Assembly: GCA_913049615.1 (NCBI GenBank)
Contig: CAJWZI010000077.1
Coordinates: 1-6,855, forward strand
Length of the DNA stretch: 6,855 nt
Origin: an uncultured Alphaproteobacteria bacterium
GTDB taxonomy: Bacteria > Pseudomonadota > Alphaproteobacteria > GCA-2731375
Direction of reading: 5' to 3'
A program made the position numbers and the translations under genes. Positions 6,379 through 6,855 of this stretch are shown here, piece after piece (position 1 is the stretch's first letter; each line of letters starts with the position of its first letter). The notes under the pieces were generated by a model. It had not been told where the DNA came from. It did no database searches and saw nothing but the letters and a program-made list of their open reading frames with translations.

Positions 6379-6855
6379 GCGGGCTCGTGTTTAGATACGG
6401 CGGAGATTTCGCCGAGATGCAGATTACCCGCGCCCAGGGATGCCATATTTTCGACCAGAATGGCCGGCCGATTCTAGATTTTACCTCCGGACAGATGAGC
6501 GCCATTCTCGGCCACAGTCATGCGGAAATTGCTGAAGTTGTCCGGGATCAGTCTGCCAATCTGGATCATTTGCACAGTAGTTTCCTGTCTGACCCTGTCG
6601 TCGCCTTCGCCGAAACGCTGACGGCGATGTTGCCAGAAAGTCTGGACCGGGTATTGCCCTTGTCGACGGGGGGCGAAGCTAACGAGGCGGCCCTGCGCGT
6701 AGCTAAGACCTATACAGGGGGCTTCGAAGTAGTGGCATTCGATCGATCCTGGCATGGCGTAACCGGCGGCGCAGCGGCGGCCACCTTTTCGAGCGGCCGG
6801 AGGGGCTACGGGCCGCCCTTGCCCGGGATTTTGACCCTGCCTACGCCGCACGCCT
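6375..6855 (+). CDS. Class III PLP enzyme, dialkylglycine decarboxylase-like, partial
   Basis: Only the first 160 codons are present; the gene continues past the right edge. It is a fold-type I, class III aminotransferase-family enzyme using pyridoxal phosphate. The closest family I recognise is 2,2-dialkylglycine decarboxylase, which decarboxylates substrates such as 2-aminoisobutyrate and then transaminates pyruvate. LDFTSGQMSAILGH (34-47), DHLHSS (64-69), STGGEANEAALR (97-108) and SWHG (125-128) fit it. As I recall the Burkholderia enzyme, its Gln52, Leu78, Ser80, Thr110 and Trp138 correspond here to Gln40, Leu66, Ser68, Thr98 and Trp126, a constant offset of 12 without gaps. Gln40 would help decarboxylation, and Leu66 and Ser68 would take part in the alkali-metal site. 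The PLP lysine lies outside the window. An omega-amino-acid transaminase or other class III aminotransferase remains possible. The start overlaps the acetyltransferase stop (ATGA) and has a good GGAG. Confidence 0.85.
   Translation, partial: MSGLVFRYGGDFAEMQITRAQGCHIFDQNGRPILDFTSGQMSAILGHSHAEIAEVVRDQSANLDHLHSSFLSDPVVAFAETLTAMLPESLDRVLPLSTGGEANEAALRVAKTYTGGFEVVAFDRSWHGVTGGAAAATFSSGRRGYGPPLPGILTLPTPHA

Noticed and set aside
6474..6851. Minus-strand reading frame opposite the last gene
   Set aside because: The plus strand encodes a clear class III PLP enzyme here, and the opposite frame has no recognisable feature.
1..6855. A novel defence, mobile or secondary-metabolite system
   Set aside because: All clear genes belong to known housekeeping families, and there are no integrase, transposase, CRISPR or toxin-antitoxin features.

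Overview
The window reads as ordinary chromosomal core DNA from an alphaproteobacterium, most likely of the Rhodospirillales type. The evidence is a secA gene with alphaproteobacterial character, transcribed divergently from a block holding a periplasmic parvulin, argJ, mutT and a GNAT acetyltransferase. From general knowledge this neighbourhood recurs in that class. Base composition looks like the mid-50s percent G+C by eye. I cannot name the species.

Layout. Positions 1-160 carry no convincing gene, only short repeats downstream of secA. secA occupies 161-2935 on the minus strand and is full length. Positions 2936-3203 form a divergent control region, with a fair secA promoter candidate and a weak candidate for the plus-strand genes. 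The plus strand then carries a secreted parvulin-type peptidyl-prolyl isomerase (3204-4076), argJ (4158-5396), a MutT-type Nudix hydrolase (5396-5803), a RimJ/RimL-like acetyltransferase (5812-6378) and the first 160 codons of a class III PLP enzyme that runs off the right edge (6375 onward).

How the genes work together. SecA drives protein export, and the parvulin would help exported proteins fold in the periplasm, so the divergent pair is functionally coherent. argJ, mutT, the acetyltransferase and the PLP enzyme are packed with overlaps or an 8-base gap, which suggests one mRNA with translational coupling, although their roles differ (arginine synthesis, nucleotide-pool cleaning, acetyl transfer, amino-acid decarboxylation or transamination). 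The 81-base gap before argJ shows no clear terminator, so the parvulin may belong to the same transcript.

I found no mobile element, CRISPR array, RNA gene or clearly new system. The most informative unexpected point is that the partial last gene resembles 2,2-dialkylglycine decarboxylase at several active-site positions with a constant numbering offset, rather than an ArgD-type aminotransferase.
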